A stretch of DNA of 44,141 nucleotides. Origin: Holophagales bacterium UBA5066 (GTDB lineage: Bacteria; Acidobacteriota; Thermoanaerobaculia; UBA5066). The notes under the pieces were generated by a model, which was given only the letters and a program-made list of their open reading frames with translations, was not told where the DNA came from and ran no database searches. The stretch spans positions 2,717 to 46,857 of the forward strand of contig DIAY01000046.1 in NCBI GenBank assembly GCA_002414905.1, in the 5' to 3' direction. Positions 7,237 through 16,500 of the stretch are shown piece after piece. Position 1 is the first letter of the stretch, and every line of letters begins with the position of its first letter. Both the position numbers and the translations under genes were made by a program.

Positions 7237-7270
7237 CGAGGGCGCCCGGCTTTCCCGCCGGACGCCCTCG
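7237..7270 (-). terminator. GC-rich hairpin between the UbiA gene and the PTPS gene
   Basis: CGAGGGCG (7237-7244) pairs with CGCCCTCG (7263-7270); after one C/A mismatch CCGGC (7246-7250) pairs with GCCGG (7257-7261) around a 6-nt loop. The hairpin lies 28 nt after the stop of the minus-strand UbiA gene and about 27 nt before the PTPS start. There is no U tract, so it could be an intrinsic terminator of the weak-tail kind or a structured leader. Confidence 0.5.
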
Positions 7271-7297
7271 GTGGAATCTAGCACGCGGGCCGTACGC

Positions 7298-8779
7298 TCA
7301 CTCCATCAGGCCCGGGATCCCGATAGGTCCGCGCGCCGCCATCAGCAGGACCGCCGCGGTCGCCACGGCGAGCGCCCACGTCAACCGGTCACGGGCGGCG
7401 AAGACGATCGGGTCCTCGTCCATCTCCCCCCGCCCCACGAGGACCCAGACCCGGCTCGTCCAGTAGAGAAGGGCCGGCACGAGGAGCCAGAGCCAGCCCG
7501 GATGCGCGTAGAGCCTCTTCGTCACGTCGCTGTGGATGTAGATGGCGAGGACGAGGCTCGAAAGGTACGCGCTCGCGACCCCGAGGATCTGCACGACCAG
7601 AGAGTCCCAGACGAACCAGTCCCGGCCCGCCGCGCCGTCGTGGCCGCGTTCCTTCATCGCGAGGAGCTCGGAGGCGCGCTTGGCGAACGCGAGGGAGAGG
7701 AACAGGAAGACCGAGAATGCCAGGAGCCACGGCGACACGGGAACGCCGGTCGCGGCCCCGCCGAGGAGGACCCGGAGGGTATACAGGAACGCCAGCGTGA
7801 AGACGTCGACGAGCACCTTGCGCTTCAGCGACAGCGTGTAGAGCGTCGTCGTCGCGAGGTAGGCCGCCAGAAGCACCCGGGCGCCCGCCGGGAGCGCGAG
7901 CGCAAACGCGAAGGACCCCGCGAGGAGCAGAGGGACGAGGGAGAGCCCCGCGAGGATGGAAAGGTCGCCGCTCGCGAGCGGTCTCCTCCTCTTCGCGTAG
8001 TGCCGCCGGTCCGCAGCGAGGTCGCCGAGGTCGTTCAGGACGTAGACCGCCGAGGCGAGGAAGCCGAGCGCGAAGAACGCGAAGACGGCCGACCGCAGGA
8101 CCGGGACGTCGAACACCTGACCCGTGACGAGCGGGACGAAGACGAGGACGTTCTTGACCCACTGCCGGACGCGGATTGCCGAAAGGACGGTCCGCAGGCG
8201 GACCGGACGGCCGGGCAGCTCCGCGGACACCGGCGTACCGGCACGTTCCACCTCGGCCCGAAGGCGGACCCCCGGTCCGACCAGGATCGCTTTCCGCGCA
8301 CTCCGGAAAACGGGCAGGTCGGACCTGTCGTCGGCGGCGTAGTCGAAGCCCTTCTCGCCGTAGCGGGCGACGAGCTCGCACCGCTTAGCCTCCCCCCTGA
8401 GGTTCCGGGCTCCGTCGCTCGCGAGAACCTCGTCGAAGAGGCCGACGCGCGCCGCGACGGGAAGGGCCAGGAGCTCGTCGGCCGCCGTCGCCAGGACGAG
8501 CCGCCTCCCCTTCGCCTTCTCCTCCCTCAGAAACGAGACGAGCTCTTCTCGCAGCGGCAGGTCCGCGGCTTCCACGGGACCGGCCTGAGCCAGCCGCCGC
8601 TTCAACGCCGCCCGGTCCCCGCGGAGAAGGGCGGGCACGGCCCCCAGCGCCGCGACGGGCGCCCTCGTCACGGCCAGGACGGCCGACTCGTGAAGCAGAT
8701 CGGTGAGGACGAGGGTTCCGTCGAGGTCGACGACGAGCGGCACCTCGACGACGGTTCCTTCCGCTACAGCGCCGCTCAC
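7298..8779 (-). CDS. HAD-like domain fused to UbiA-family prenyltransferase (putative polyprenyl-phosphate phosphoribosyltransferase type)
   Basis: A 493-aa two-domain protein. Residues 1-190 are a HAD-like phosphatase domain with the nucleophile motif VVDLDGTLV, a central LATAADE and the DDRSDLPVF acidic motif. Residues about 195-493 are a membrane-embedded UbiA prenyltransferase with RVRQWVKN, the prenyl-diphosphate/Mg site NDLGDLAADRRH, the KRRRPLASG segment and about eight or nine hydrophobic helices. Such fusions resemble decaprenyl-phosphate phosphoribosyltransferases, which attach phosphoribose to a polyprenyl phosphate; the HAD domain could then remove the phosphate. This is inference. 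The GTG start at 8779 follows the oxidoreductase stop by 12 nt, and a TAACCT box 9 nt upstream could be a local promoter. Confidence 0.8.
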   Translation of the reverse strand: MSGAVAEGTVVEVPLVVDLDGTLVLTDLLHESAVLAVTRAPVAALGAVPALLRGDRAALKRRLAQAGPVEAADLPLREELVSFLREEKAKGRRLVLATAADELLALPVAARVGLFDEVLASDGARNLRGEAKRCELVARYGEKGFDYAADDRSDLPVFRSARKAILVGPGVRLRAEVERAGTPVSAELPGRPVRLRTVLSAIRVRQWVKNVLVFVPLVTGQVFDVPVLRSAVFAFFALGFLASAVYVLNDLGDLAADRRHYAKRRRPLASGDLSILAGLSLVPLLLAGSFAFALALPAGARVLLAAYLATTTLYTLSLKRKVLVDVFTLAFLYTLRVLLGGAATGVPVSPWLLAFSVFLFLSLAFAKRASELLAMKERGHDGAAGRDWFVWDSLVVQILGVASAYLSSLVLAIYIHSDVTKRLYAHPGWLWLLVPALLYWTSRVWVLVGRGEMDEDPIVFAARDRLTWALAVATAAVLLMAARGPIGIPGLME

Positions 8780-8791
8780 GATCCGTCGAGG

Positions 8792-9679
8792 TTACAGGCG
8801 CGGGGCCGACTCCGGAAGCGCCCTGATGAGCCCTTCCGCCAGGGCCGAGTAGTCGCCCTCCGCCAGGCCCTTTTCCACGGCCGTGTCGACGATGGCGAGC
8901 ACGGCCTGGGCCGTCCGCGGCTCCAGGCCGGCCGCGCGCGCGGCCCGGCCGAAGAGCTCGAGGTCCTTTCGCAGCAGCCGGAGCGGGAACGTCGGGTTCG
9001 CGTACTCCCCGTCGAGCATCCGTCCGAGCTTCTTCTCGAACGTCGGCGCGTAGAGGGCGCTCGGCCGCAGGACCTCCATGAACATCTCCGGGTCGACCCC
9101 TTCGGCGCGCACGTAGGCGAGGCTCGTGGCGAACGCGGCCGTCAGCGAGCCGATGAGCTGGTTCAGGGCGAGCTTCAGTGCCGCCGCCTGCCCCACCTCT
9201 CCCACGAGCCGCACGTCCGTCCCGAGGCGCGAGAAGAGCGGCCCGAGCCGCTCGAGCTGGTCCGCCGTCCCGCCCACCATGATCTGGAGCGTTCCCGAAT
9301 CGGCCTGGGGGATGCTCCCGAGGACGGGAGCCTCGACCCACTCGCCTCCCGCCGCGATCACCTCCGCAGCGAAGGTGCGGCTCTCGTCCGGGCCGATCGT
9401 TCCCATCTGGACCACCATCCGGTCCGCGAGAGCGGTGAGGACCGTCGGCGAGGAGAGCACCTCCCGGATGGCGGGCCCGTCCGCAAGCATCAGGATCGTC
9501 ACGGGAGAGGCCAGGAAAGCGTCCGCCGCCGTCGGTGCGGCTTCCAGCCCGGCCTCCCTGAGGGCCTCCGCCTTCGACGAGGTCCGGTTCCAGATCGTCA
9601 CCTCGAGACCGGTGGATGCAAGGCGGAGGGCGATGGGGGCGCCGAGGAGGCCGGTTCCGAGAAGTGACACGTCGCTCAT
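8792..9679 (-). CDS. NAD(P)-dependent beta-hydroxyacid dehydrogenase family oxidoreductase (HIBADH/GLYR-like)
   Basis: A 295-aa Rossmann-fold enzyme. The N-terminus has the dinucleotide site VSLLGTGLLGAPIALRL and an NRT after the second strand, which favours NADPH. The family catalytic region reads WVEAPVLGSIPQADSGTLQIMVGG and the conserved lysine occurs in AALKLALNQLIG. The C-terminal half is the all-helical dimerisation domain. The length matches 3-hydroxyisobutyrate/glyoxylate reductases; the substrate cannot be told. The open frame extends upstream but the Rossmann strand requires the ATG at 9679, which has a CAGAAT box ending 6 nt before it. It is divergent from the GH1 gene and probably cotranscribed with the HAD-UbiA gene. 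Confidence 0.85.
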   Translation of the reverse strand: MSDVSLLGTGLLGAPIALRLASTGLEVTIWNRTSSKAEALREAGLEAAPTAADAFLASPVTILMLADGPAIREVLSSPTVLTALADRMVVQMGTIGPDESRTFAAEVIAAGGEWVEAPVLGSIPQADSGTLQIMVGGTADQLERLGPLFSRLGTDVRLVGEVGQAAALKLALNQLIGSLTAAFATSLAYVRAEGVDPEMFMEVLRPSALYAPTFEKKLGRMLDGEYANPTFPLRLLRKDLELFGRAARAAGLEPRTAQAVLAIVDTAVEKGLAEGDYSALAEGLIRALPESAPRL

Positions 9680-9756
9680 CCCCCGATTCTGCGTCCGGCG
9701 CGGATAATCGGGAACCCGATGCCGGCCGTGCACGACCCACCCCGCGAGGAGGTCCG
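9680..9756. promoter_or_regulatory. Divergent promoter region between oxidoreductase and GH1 beta-glucosidase
   Basis: Toward the minus strand CAGAAT (9691-9686) ends 6 nt before the oxidoreductase ATG. Toward the plus strand GATAAT (9703-9708) is followed about 40 nt later by a GAGGAGG ribosome site (9746-9752) and the GH1 ATG. The 13-mer GATAATCGGGAAC (9703-9715) is repeated exactly at the promoter of the solute-binding protein gene (25405-25417). No LacI-type operator like the one at 25315 is seen here. Confidence 0.4.
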
Positions 9757-11118
9757 ATGACCGAATCCGCCCCATTCCCGGAAGGCTTCCTCTGGGGAGC
9801 CGCCACCTCGGCCTACCAGATCGAGGGCTCGCCGCTGGCCGACGGCGCCGGGCCGAGCATCTGGCACCGCTTCACGCGGACCCCAGGCAAGGTGAGGGAC
9901 GGCGACACGGGAGACGTGGCCTGCGACCACTTCAACCGATACCGCGAGGACGTCGCGCTCATGAAGTCGCTGGACCTCGGCGCCTACCGTTTCTCCATCT
10001 CCTGGAGCCGGGTGATGCCCGAGGGACGCGGCCCGGTGAACCAGAGAGGGCTCGACTTCTACCGCCGCCTCGTCGACGCGCTCCGGCAGGCGGGGATTCG
10101 CCCGATGGCGACTCTCTACCACTGGGACCTTCCCGCCGCGCTCGACGACCGCGGGGGCTGGACGAACCCCGACGTCGCCGGCTGGTTCGCCGACTACGCC
10201 CGGGCCTGCTTCGGCGCCCTCGACGGCGCTGTCGACCTCTGGACGACCATCAACGAACCGTGGGTCGTCGCTGACGGTGGCTACCTCCACGGTGTCCTCG
10301 CCCCCGGGCACGCGAGCCCCTGGGAGGCGCCGCGCGCCTCGAAGAACCTCCTGCTCGCCCACGCGGCCGCCGTCGCGGCCTACCGCGCCGAGGGGAAGGG
10401 CCAGATCGGTCTCGTCGTCAACCTCGAGCCGAAGTACCCGGCCTCCGAACGCCCGGAAGACCTCTCCGCCGTCGCCCGCGCGGACGCCTACATGAACCGT
10501 CAATACCTCGACCCCGCGCTCCTCGGGAAGGTGCCCGAGGGGCTCGCGGAGATCTTCGGCGAGGCGTGGGAAGGTCCCACCGACGCCGAGCTCGCCGTAA
10601 TGAAGGCTCCCGTCGATTACATCGGCGTCAACTACTACACCCGCGCCGTCGTCCAGGACGACCCGCGGAGCTTCCCCGTCATGGAAGGGCGCGCCTTCCA
10701 GCGCAGCGCCACCCACACCGAGACCGGCTGGGAGGTCTACCCCGACGGCCTCTACGACGTCCTGACGTGGGTGCGGCGGCGCTACGGGAACGTCCCTCTC
10801 TACGTCACCGAGAACGGTGCGGCGTTCTACGACCCCCCGGTCGCTGCCGAGTCCCCGCTCCAGGACCCGCTCCGGGTCGCCTACCTCGATGCCCACCTCG
10901 GCGCCGTCCGCCGCGCGATCGCCGACGGCGTCGACGTGAGGGGCTACTTCGCCTGGTCGCTCCTGGACAACCTGGAATGGGCACACGGCTTCCGCAAGCG
11001 CTTCGGAATCGTCCACGTCGACTTCGCGACGCAGAAGAGGACGCCCAAGGCGAGCGCCCGCTTCTACGCCGAGGTCATCCGGACGAACGGGGCCTGCCTC
11101 ACGCCGGCCGGTAGCTGA
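9757..11118 (+). CDS. GH1 beta-glucosidase
   Basis: A 453-aa cytoplasmic glycoside hydrolase of family 1 that releases glucose from the non-reducing end of beta-glucosides. It starts with the family pattern FPEGFLWGAATSAYQIEG, carries the acid/base glutamate E167 in TTINEP and the nucleophile E352 in YVTENG, and ends with the conserved W-S-L-L-D-N-L-E-W region. There is no signal peptide. The ATG at 9757 follows GAGGAGG. The gene converges on the GH94 phosphorylase and the two 3' ends overlap by 20 bp. With the glucan operon on the other strand it probably completes oligosaccharide breakdown in the cytoplasm. Confidence 0.95.
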   Translation: MTESAPFPEGFLWGAATSAYQIEGSPLADGAGPSIWHRFTRTPGKVRDGDTGDVACDHFNRYREDVALMKSLDLGAYRFSISWSRVMPEGRGPVNQRGLDFYRRLVDALRQAGIRPMATLYHWDLPAALDDRGGWTNPDVAGWFADYARACFGALDGAVDLWTTINEPWVVADGGYLHGVLAPGHASPWEAPRASKNLLLAHAAAVAAYRAEGKGQIGLVVNLEPKYPASERPEDLSAVARADAYMNRQYLDPALLGKVPEGLAEIFGEAWEGPTDAELAVMKAPVDYIGVNYYTRAVVQDDPRSFPVMEGRAFQRSATHTETGWEVYPDGLYDVLTWVRRRYGNVPLYVTENGAAFYDPPVAAESPLQDPLRVAYLDAHLGAVRRAIADGVDVRGYFAWSLLDNLEWAHGFRKRFGIVHVDFATQKRTPKASARFYAEVIRTNGACLTPAGS

Positions 11119-13498
11119 CCCTCACCTTCACCATGGCCCCCGCCGGCAGCGGCGGTAGGAGAGTGCCATCGAGCGGGTGGCCGTCCACCTCGACGCGCAC
11201 TACGCCGGGCGCCAGCACGCCGTCGCGGACGATCGTCACGTCGAGCGTGGCTCCCCGCCAGGGCCTCGTCATCCGGGCTCCGTCCCAGGAAAGGGGAAGG
11301 CAGGGGTCGAAACGCATCCCGTCCCGCTCCGGCCGCACGCCGATCACCCACTCGCAGACGACCCTGTGGAGCCACTGTGCCGAGCCGGTGTACCAGGTCC
11401 AGCCGGCGCGGCCGTGGAGCGGCGAGTCGGGGCCGTCGACGTTCCCGGGGAGGACGTACGGCTCGGCCCGATAGCGCTCGGGGTCCTTTCGCGTCGGGTC
11501 GATGGCCGCGAGGAGAAGGCCGACGAGCTCGGGGTCCTTCGATTTCGCCGCCGCCGAGATCGCCCAGGTCGCCGCGTGCGTGTAGACGCCGCCGTTCTCG
11601 CGCATGCCGGCCGCGTAGCGCGTGATGTAGCCGATTTCCCGGACGGGCCGGTCGTAGGCCGGGGCGAGGAGCAGGGCGCCGGCGGGGCTCACGAGGTGCT
11701 CCTTCACCGCCGCCATCGCGGCCGCGGCGCGGTCGGGCGGGGCGACGTCGCTCAGGACGGCCCACGTCTGCGCGTTGAGGTAGATCCTCCCCCGCTCGTT
11801 CTCGCGGCTCCCGATTTTCCCGCCGCCGTCGAGCGTGGCGCGCCAGTACCAGCTGCCGTCCCACGCGTGTTCGTTGATTGCTGTGACCAGATCCTCGCGG
11901 CGCCGGGCGAAGTCGACCTCTCGCGCCGCGTCTCCGGTGACACCGAAGATCTCCGACCACTCTCCGAGGAGCCCGGCGAGAAAGTGCGCGAGCCAGACCG
12001 ACTCCCCCTTCTCCTCGAGACCGGCCGCCGACAAGCCGTCGTTCCAGTCGCCGGCCCCGATGTACGGAAGGCCGCGCGGGCTCGTCCGCCGGAAGACGCG
12101 CTCGAACGCGCGCAGGATGTGCTCGACGAGGGGCGCGGGCCGCGGGTCGTCGAGGAAAGGAGCCCGGTCGGCGAGGATTGCGAGGTCTCCCGTCTCGCGG
12201 ACGTACGCCGCCGTGACGAACGCGAGCCAGAGGAGGTCGTCGGTCATCTTCGTGACGTGCCCCAGCTCAGAGAGCGGGTGCCACCAGTGGTAGACCGAGC
12301 CGTCGGCGAACTGATGCGCCGCGTGGAGGGCGATCTGCTCGCGGCAGAGCGAGGGGTCGATCGTCAGCCAGATCTGTGCGTCCTGGAGCTGGTCGCGGAA
12401 GCCGTAGGCGCCGCTCTGCTGGTAGTAACCGCAACGACCCCGGATGCGCGCCGAGATCGCCTGGTAGCGAACCCAGTCGTTCAGGAAAACGTCGAACGTC
12501 GCGTCGGGAGTCTGAACGCGATGCGCGGCGAGAAGCTCATTCCAGCGGCTCTTCGCACCAGCAAGGGAGGCGTCGAGCGCCCGGACGCTTCCGAAGCGCT
12601 CCAGAAGCGTCTGCGTTTCTTCCTCCGTCTCCGCGGTTGCGAGGACGAACCCGAGGTCCACCGTGCCTCCCGGCGGGATCTCGATCGGCACGCGCAGCGC
12701 CGCGACCGCGTCGCCGTGACGCCCGAACGAACCCGGCCACGGATTCCCCGAGAGGGCCTCGGGCAAAGCGAAGGTCCCGAGCCGGCCGAGGAACGCGGCC
12801 TTGTCGCCTTCGGCTTCCGAGACCCGCTCGGTGCAGGCGAAAGCGCTCACGTAGGGGAAGGGGGTGTTCCAATGCCCCCAGCGCTCCGAGCCGACCTCCC
12901 ACATGTGGGAGCGCGCGAAGACGGCGTTGCGACCGGCGTCCCTCTCGCATTCGAGGAACAGCTTCGTGAACTCGCGCCGGGGCGACGGCGTGACACCGCA
13001 GTTCCACTCGACGAAGGCGACGAGCTCGAGGCGGCGCGGCGAGAGGAGCTCGTTGGTCAACGTGAGTCGCCACAGCTCGGCGGTCGCCTCGGCGTCCGCA
13101 AAGAGGGTCCAGTCGGCCGAGAGCCCTCGCAGGGAGGTGATGAACTTCGTATATCCGAGCCCGTGCCGGCACTCGAACCGGTCGTAGGCTGCGAAACATG
13201 GCGCGGGAGAGAGGGACCAGACCTCGCGCGTGTCGAGGTCGCGCAGATACAGGAAGCGGCCCGACGAGTCCCTCGTCAGGTCCTGCTCCCAGCGGGTCAC
13301 GACGGCGAGCTGCGAGTTGTCGACCCAGGTGAAGCCCGAGCCCGTCTGGCTGACGACGAGGCCGGCGCGCTCGTTCGCGATGACGTTGACCCAGGGCCTC
13401 GGCGTTCGCGGGTCGGTGATGACGAACTCGCGGCCATCCTCGCTGAAACGCCCGTAGGCGTTGGCGGTCTGGACCGGGCGTTCGGGGGCCTCGTTCAT
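11099..13498 (-). CDS. GH94 glycoside phosphorylase (cellobiose/cello- or other beta-glucan oligosaccharide phosphorylase)
   Basis: A 799-aa inverting phosphorylase that splits beta-glucosides with phosphate to give glucose-1-phosphate. GH94 signatures include the early WVNVIAN segment, GYYQQSGAYGFRDQLQDAQ, YHWWHP, GAGDWNDG (D484/D487; this motif holds the catalytic acid), ENGGVYTHAATW and GWTWYTGSAQWLHR. Its length matches cellobiose- and cellobionic-acid-type phosphorylases more than the roughly 1,100-aa 1,2-beta-oligoglucan phosphorylases, so the linkage specificity is open. No signal peptide, so it acts in the cytoplasm on imported sugar. It is the last gene of the glucan operon, 40 nt after the discoidin protein gene, and saves ATP by making a phosphorylated sugar directly. 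Confidence 0.92.
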   Translation of the reverse strand: MNEAPERPVQTANAYGRFSEDGREFVITDPRTPRPWVNVIANERAGLVVSQTGSGFTWVDNSQLAVVTRWEQDLTRDSSGRFLYLRDLDTREVWSLSPAPCFAAYDRFECRHGLGYTKFITSLRGLSADWTLFADAEATAELWRLTLTNELLSPRRLELVAFVEWNCGVTPSPRREFTKLFLECERDAGRNAVFARSHMWEVGSERWGHWNTPFPYVSAFACTERVSEAEGDKAAFLGRLGTFALPEALSGNPWPGSFGRHGDAVAALRVPIEIPPGGTVDLGFVLATAETEEETQTLLERFGSVRALDASLAGAKSRWNELLAAHRVQTPDATFDVFLNDWVRYQAISARIRGRCGYYQQSGAYGFRDQLQDAQIWLTIDPSLCREQIALHAAHQFADGSVYHWWHPLSELGHVTKMTDDLLWLAFVTAAYVRETGDLAILADRAPFLDDPRPAPLVEHILRAFERVFRRTSPRGLPYIGAGDWNDGLSAAGLEEKGESVWLAHFLAGLLGEWSEIFGVTGDAAREVDFARRREDLVTAINEHAWDGSWYWRATLDGGGKIGSRENERGRIYLNAQTWAVLSDVAPPDRAAAAMAAVKEHLVSPAGALLLAPAYDRPVREIGYITRYAAGMRENGGVYTHAATWAISAAAKSKDPELVGLLLAAIDPTRKDPERYRAEPYVLPGNVDGPDSPLHGRAGWTWYTGSAQWLHRVVCEWVIGVRPERDGMRFDPCLPLSWDGARMTRPWRGATLDVTIVRDGVLAPGVVRVEVDGHPLDGTLLPPLPAGAMVKVRVSYRPA

Positions 13499-13538
13499 CG
13501 AATCCTCCGGACGGAGAGATGGAGAGAGGAGGAGGTCG

Positions 13539-16500
13539 TCACGGCAGGACGACGACCTCCGCGGGAAGGGCGCGGACGACGACGTCGCCGCCCGGAGAGA
13601 GAGGTGCCGGATGTCCGTCGACGGTCGCCGTCCGCGCGCCGGACGACAGCGGAGGGCGGACGACGAGGCCCCCCGGGGGAAGGGTCTTCAGGCCCGAGAG
13701 GCGGACGCGGACGCCTTTCCCCTCGGCCGCGAGCGAAAGATCGAGAGGCCCGTAGGGAGTCCCGAGCCCCTTGACCGAGACGCCTCGTGGGGCGCGGACC
13801 CACGCCTCGGGAAGCCCGGCTCCAACGACGAGCGAAGCGTCTTCCTCCCGCTCGTAAACGAACATGTCGAGGAAGGAGCGAATGAAATCGGAGCCGACCC
13901 AGGTGTGCGGGATGTCTCCGACGAACTTCGGCGTCCGCGGGTCGCGCCAGACGACCTCGCCCCACGCGTTCCAGCCCGCGGGACGCAGGTCGCGGAAGAA
14001 GAGCTCGATCAGCGGCAGCACGTCGGCGCGCCGCCCGAGGCGCACGAGCGCCCCGACGTTCCGCCACTCGTAGGGCGCGTAGGCGTCTCCCTCCCCCGCC
14101 TCCCGTTTCCTCACGTTCTCGAGGTACTTCTCGAAGGTTCTCTCGAGCGCGGCCTTCGGCAAGGACGCCTGTTCGCCGCCGGGCGCGAGGGCAATCGTCG
14201 TGGACGTGGGGTCGAAGTCGCCGAGCTCGGCGCAGCCGGGGATCGTGTCGATTCCGTGCTGCTGCATCGCGAGCCGGATCGAGGCTTGCAGATCCGTGGC
14301 GAGCTCGTCGCGGCTCCGCGCGAATTCCACGGCTTCCTTCTCCTTGCCGAGAAGCGTCGCGAGGAAGACGGCGTCCTTCAGGCCGCGCAGGGCGAAGAAG
14401 TCGTCCCAGTAGGAGTGCATTGGCCTGGCCGAGTACCCCTCGTGGCTGATCGACTCGGGAAGAAGCCCGTAGAAGACCCGCTTCTGCGGCGCTTCGTATT
14501 CCGGTGTCCGGCGCATCCGGCGGAGCTGGTCGATGTACGAGACGGCCGAGACGACATGTGGCCACATGCGGCCGGCAAGGCCTCGGTCGCCCGTGTACCG
14601 CACGGTCTCGGCGATCAGGAAGAGGAGCTGGCCGTGGCTGTCGTTCTCGGGAACTCCGTCGGCACCGCGCGCGTCGACGCAGCACGGCACGCGTCCGTCC
14701 TCTCCCTGGAAGGACGCGAACCAGAGGAGGAACGAGCGGGCCTCGCCCGCGTGCCCGAGCCGCAGGAGCGCCTCGGACGTGAGCGCGCCGTCACGGATCC
14801 AGGAGCGGGCGTACGAGCGTGAGCCGGGCTGGATCGCCGGGCCGTCGCGGTTGACGAGGATGAAGGCGAGCTGCGACTTCAGGACCTTCACGTAGCGTTC
14901 CGCCTCGGGCGGGACGTCGAACGTGACGCGGTCGAGGCGGCTTCGCCACCCGTCCCGCTCCCTGGCGAGGAGGGTGTCGAAAAGGGCCGAAGCGTTGGCC
15001 GGTGCGAGGCCCGGCCAGTCGTCGGTCCCGAAGGCCGACGCCAACTCCGCGGGAGCGCGTTCGCGAGCGAAGGGAATGGCGACGACGACCGCGCGCGAGC
15101 CGCCGGAAGGGAGGTCGAGGTCGAACGCGAACGCCCCCGAGGCCAGGCCGGTCGGGTCCTCGACCTCGCGCGCCGCGGGGAGCGCACCTGCCCGGAGGAA
15201 GTCCGAGACGTCGCCCGAGTCGAACGCGGTCGCTCCACTCGCAGACGGCGCCACGAGCGGGACTATTGTTGAAGCGCCACTCTGCGCGCCACTCTGCACG
15301 CCGGGCTGCGCGCCGTTCATGATCGCCCGGCCGTTTGCGAATGCGAGCGAGCGGATCGGTGAGACGCCGCCGGGCGTACCGAGAAACTGCCACGGCGGGT
15401 TCACCTGGAGCGGGCGGATCGCCAGGACGAGGCGGACACTCTTCGCGGCTTTCGAGAGGTTCGAGACCCGGTAGCGTGCCAGAAGCGCTGAGGCACCCGG
15501 CAGGCCGGCCGCGAGAGCCGTCGTCTCCAGCGCGACCTCCCTCGCCTCCCAGGTCACCGACGGGATCGGCAGGTCGCCGTCCACGAGCGTCTGGCTCGGC
15601 GTGACGTCGGCCCAGGTGACGAGACGCCCCCCGTCGAGAAGGAACGGCTCGACGGAGAAGAGCCCGGCCCCCGCCTCCAGCGCGCCGTCCTCGGAGAGGA
15701 GCCCCTCGGCCGCGTCGCCGTCCACGCCGACGACCGTCCAGTACGACTGCTCTCCAGTGAGGAACCGCGGCCAGGCCCCGCGCGGCGCGTCTTCCGCCAC
15801 CCGTGTGACGAAGGCGTTCGGAGTCGCACCGAACGCGAGCGGCTGTACCGCAACCTCCATCAGCTCGAACGGTCCTGGCCCCGGTCCCGCCAGAAGCCTC
15901 AGCCGTACCTTGCGCGCCTCGCTCTCGGAAAGTGCCAGGTAATCCCGCCCGCCGTTGCCGTCCCGGACCTGCCGAACCGTCGTCCAGGTCTTCCCGTCCA
16001 CGGAGAGGTCGACCGCGTAGGCGCTCGCAAACGAGGCGCCCTGGTCGAGAACGAGGCCTCCCAGCTCGCGAAGCGAGCCGAGGTCGACCGTCCATTCCGC
16101 CGGGCCCCTCGAGGCGGCGCGCCACGAGGTCGCGGGATCTCCGTCGAAGGCGCGTGCCGCGCCGTACCCCGAAGCTTCCGACGAGGCCGAAGCCGATGGC
16201 GGCACGGGCGGCGGCTGCGGCGGCAGGTCGACGACCTCGAGGTCCGACACCTCGAGCCACCCCTTCCCGCCGCTTCCGGCGGTCACCGTGACCTCGATCG
16301 ATCCGATCCGCGACGGGGCTCCACCGCCCGCCGGACCCCATGCGAATTCCACCTGCCGCTGCTTGACGCGAAGGGGAACGAAGTCGGGCGAAAAAGTCGT
16401 GTTCCTCTTACGGAACCACCAGACGTTCTCTCCTGAAGGGTCCGAAAGCTTCAGCTCGAGGTCGTTCGGGAGCGCCTCTCCGCGGAGCCGCAGACGGATC

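Noticed and set aside
6815..9667. Open frame of about 950 codons on the plus strand
   Set aside because: Its product is almost entirely Arg, Glu, Asp, Gly, Pro and Val with no domain-like pattern, and it runs antisense through four genes with clear protein families. Long antisense frames are expected from the G/C bias at third codon positions.
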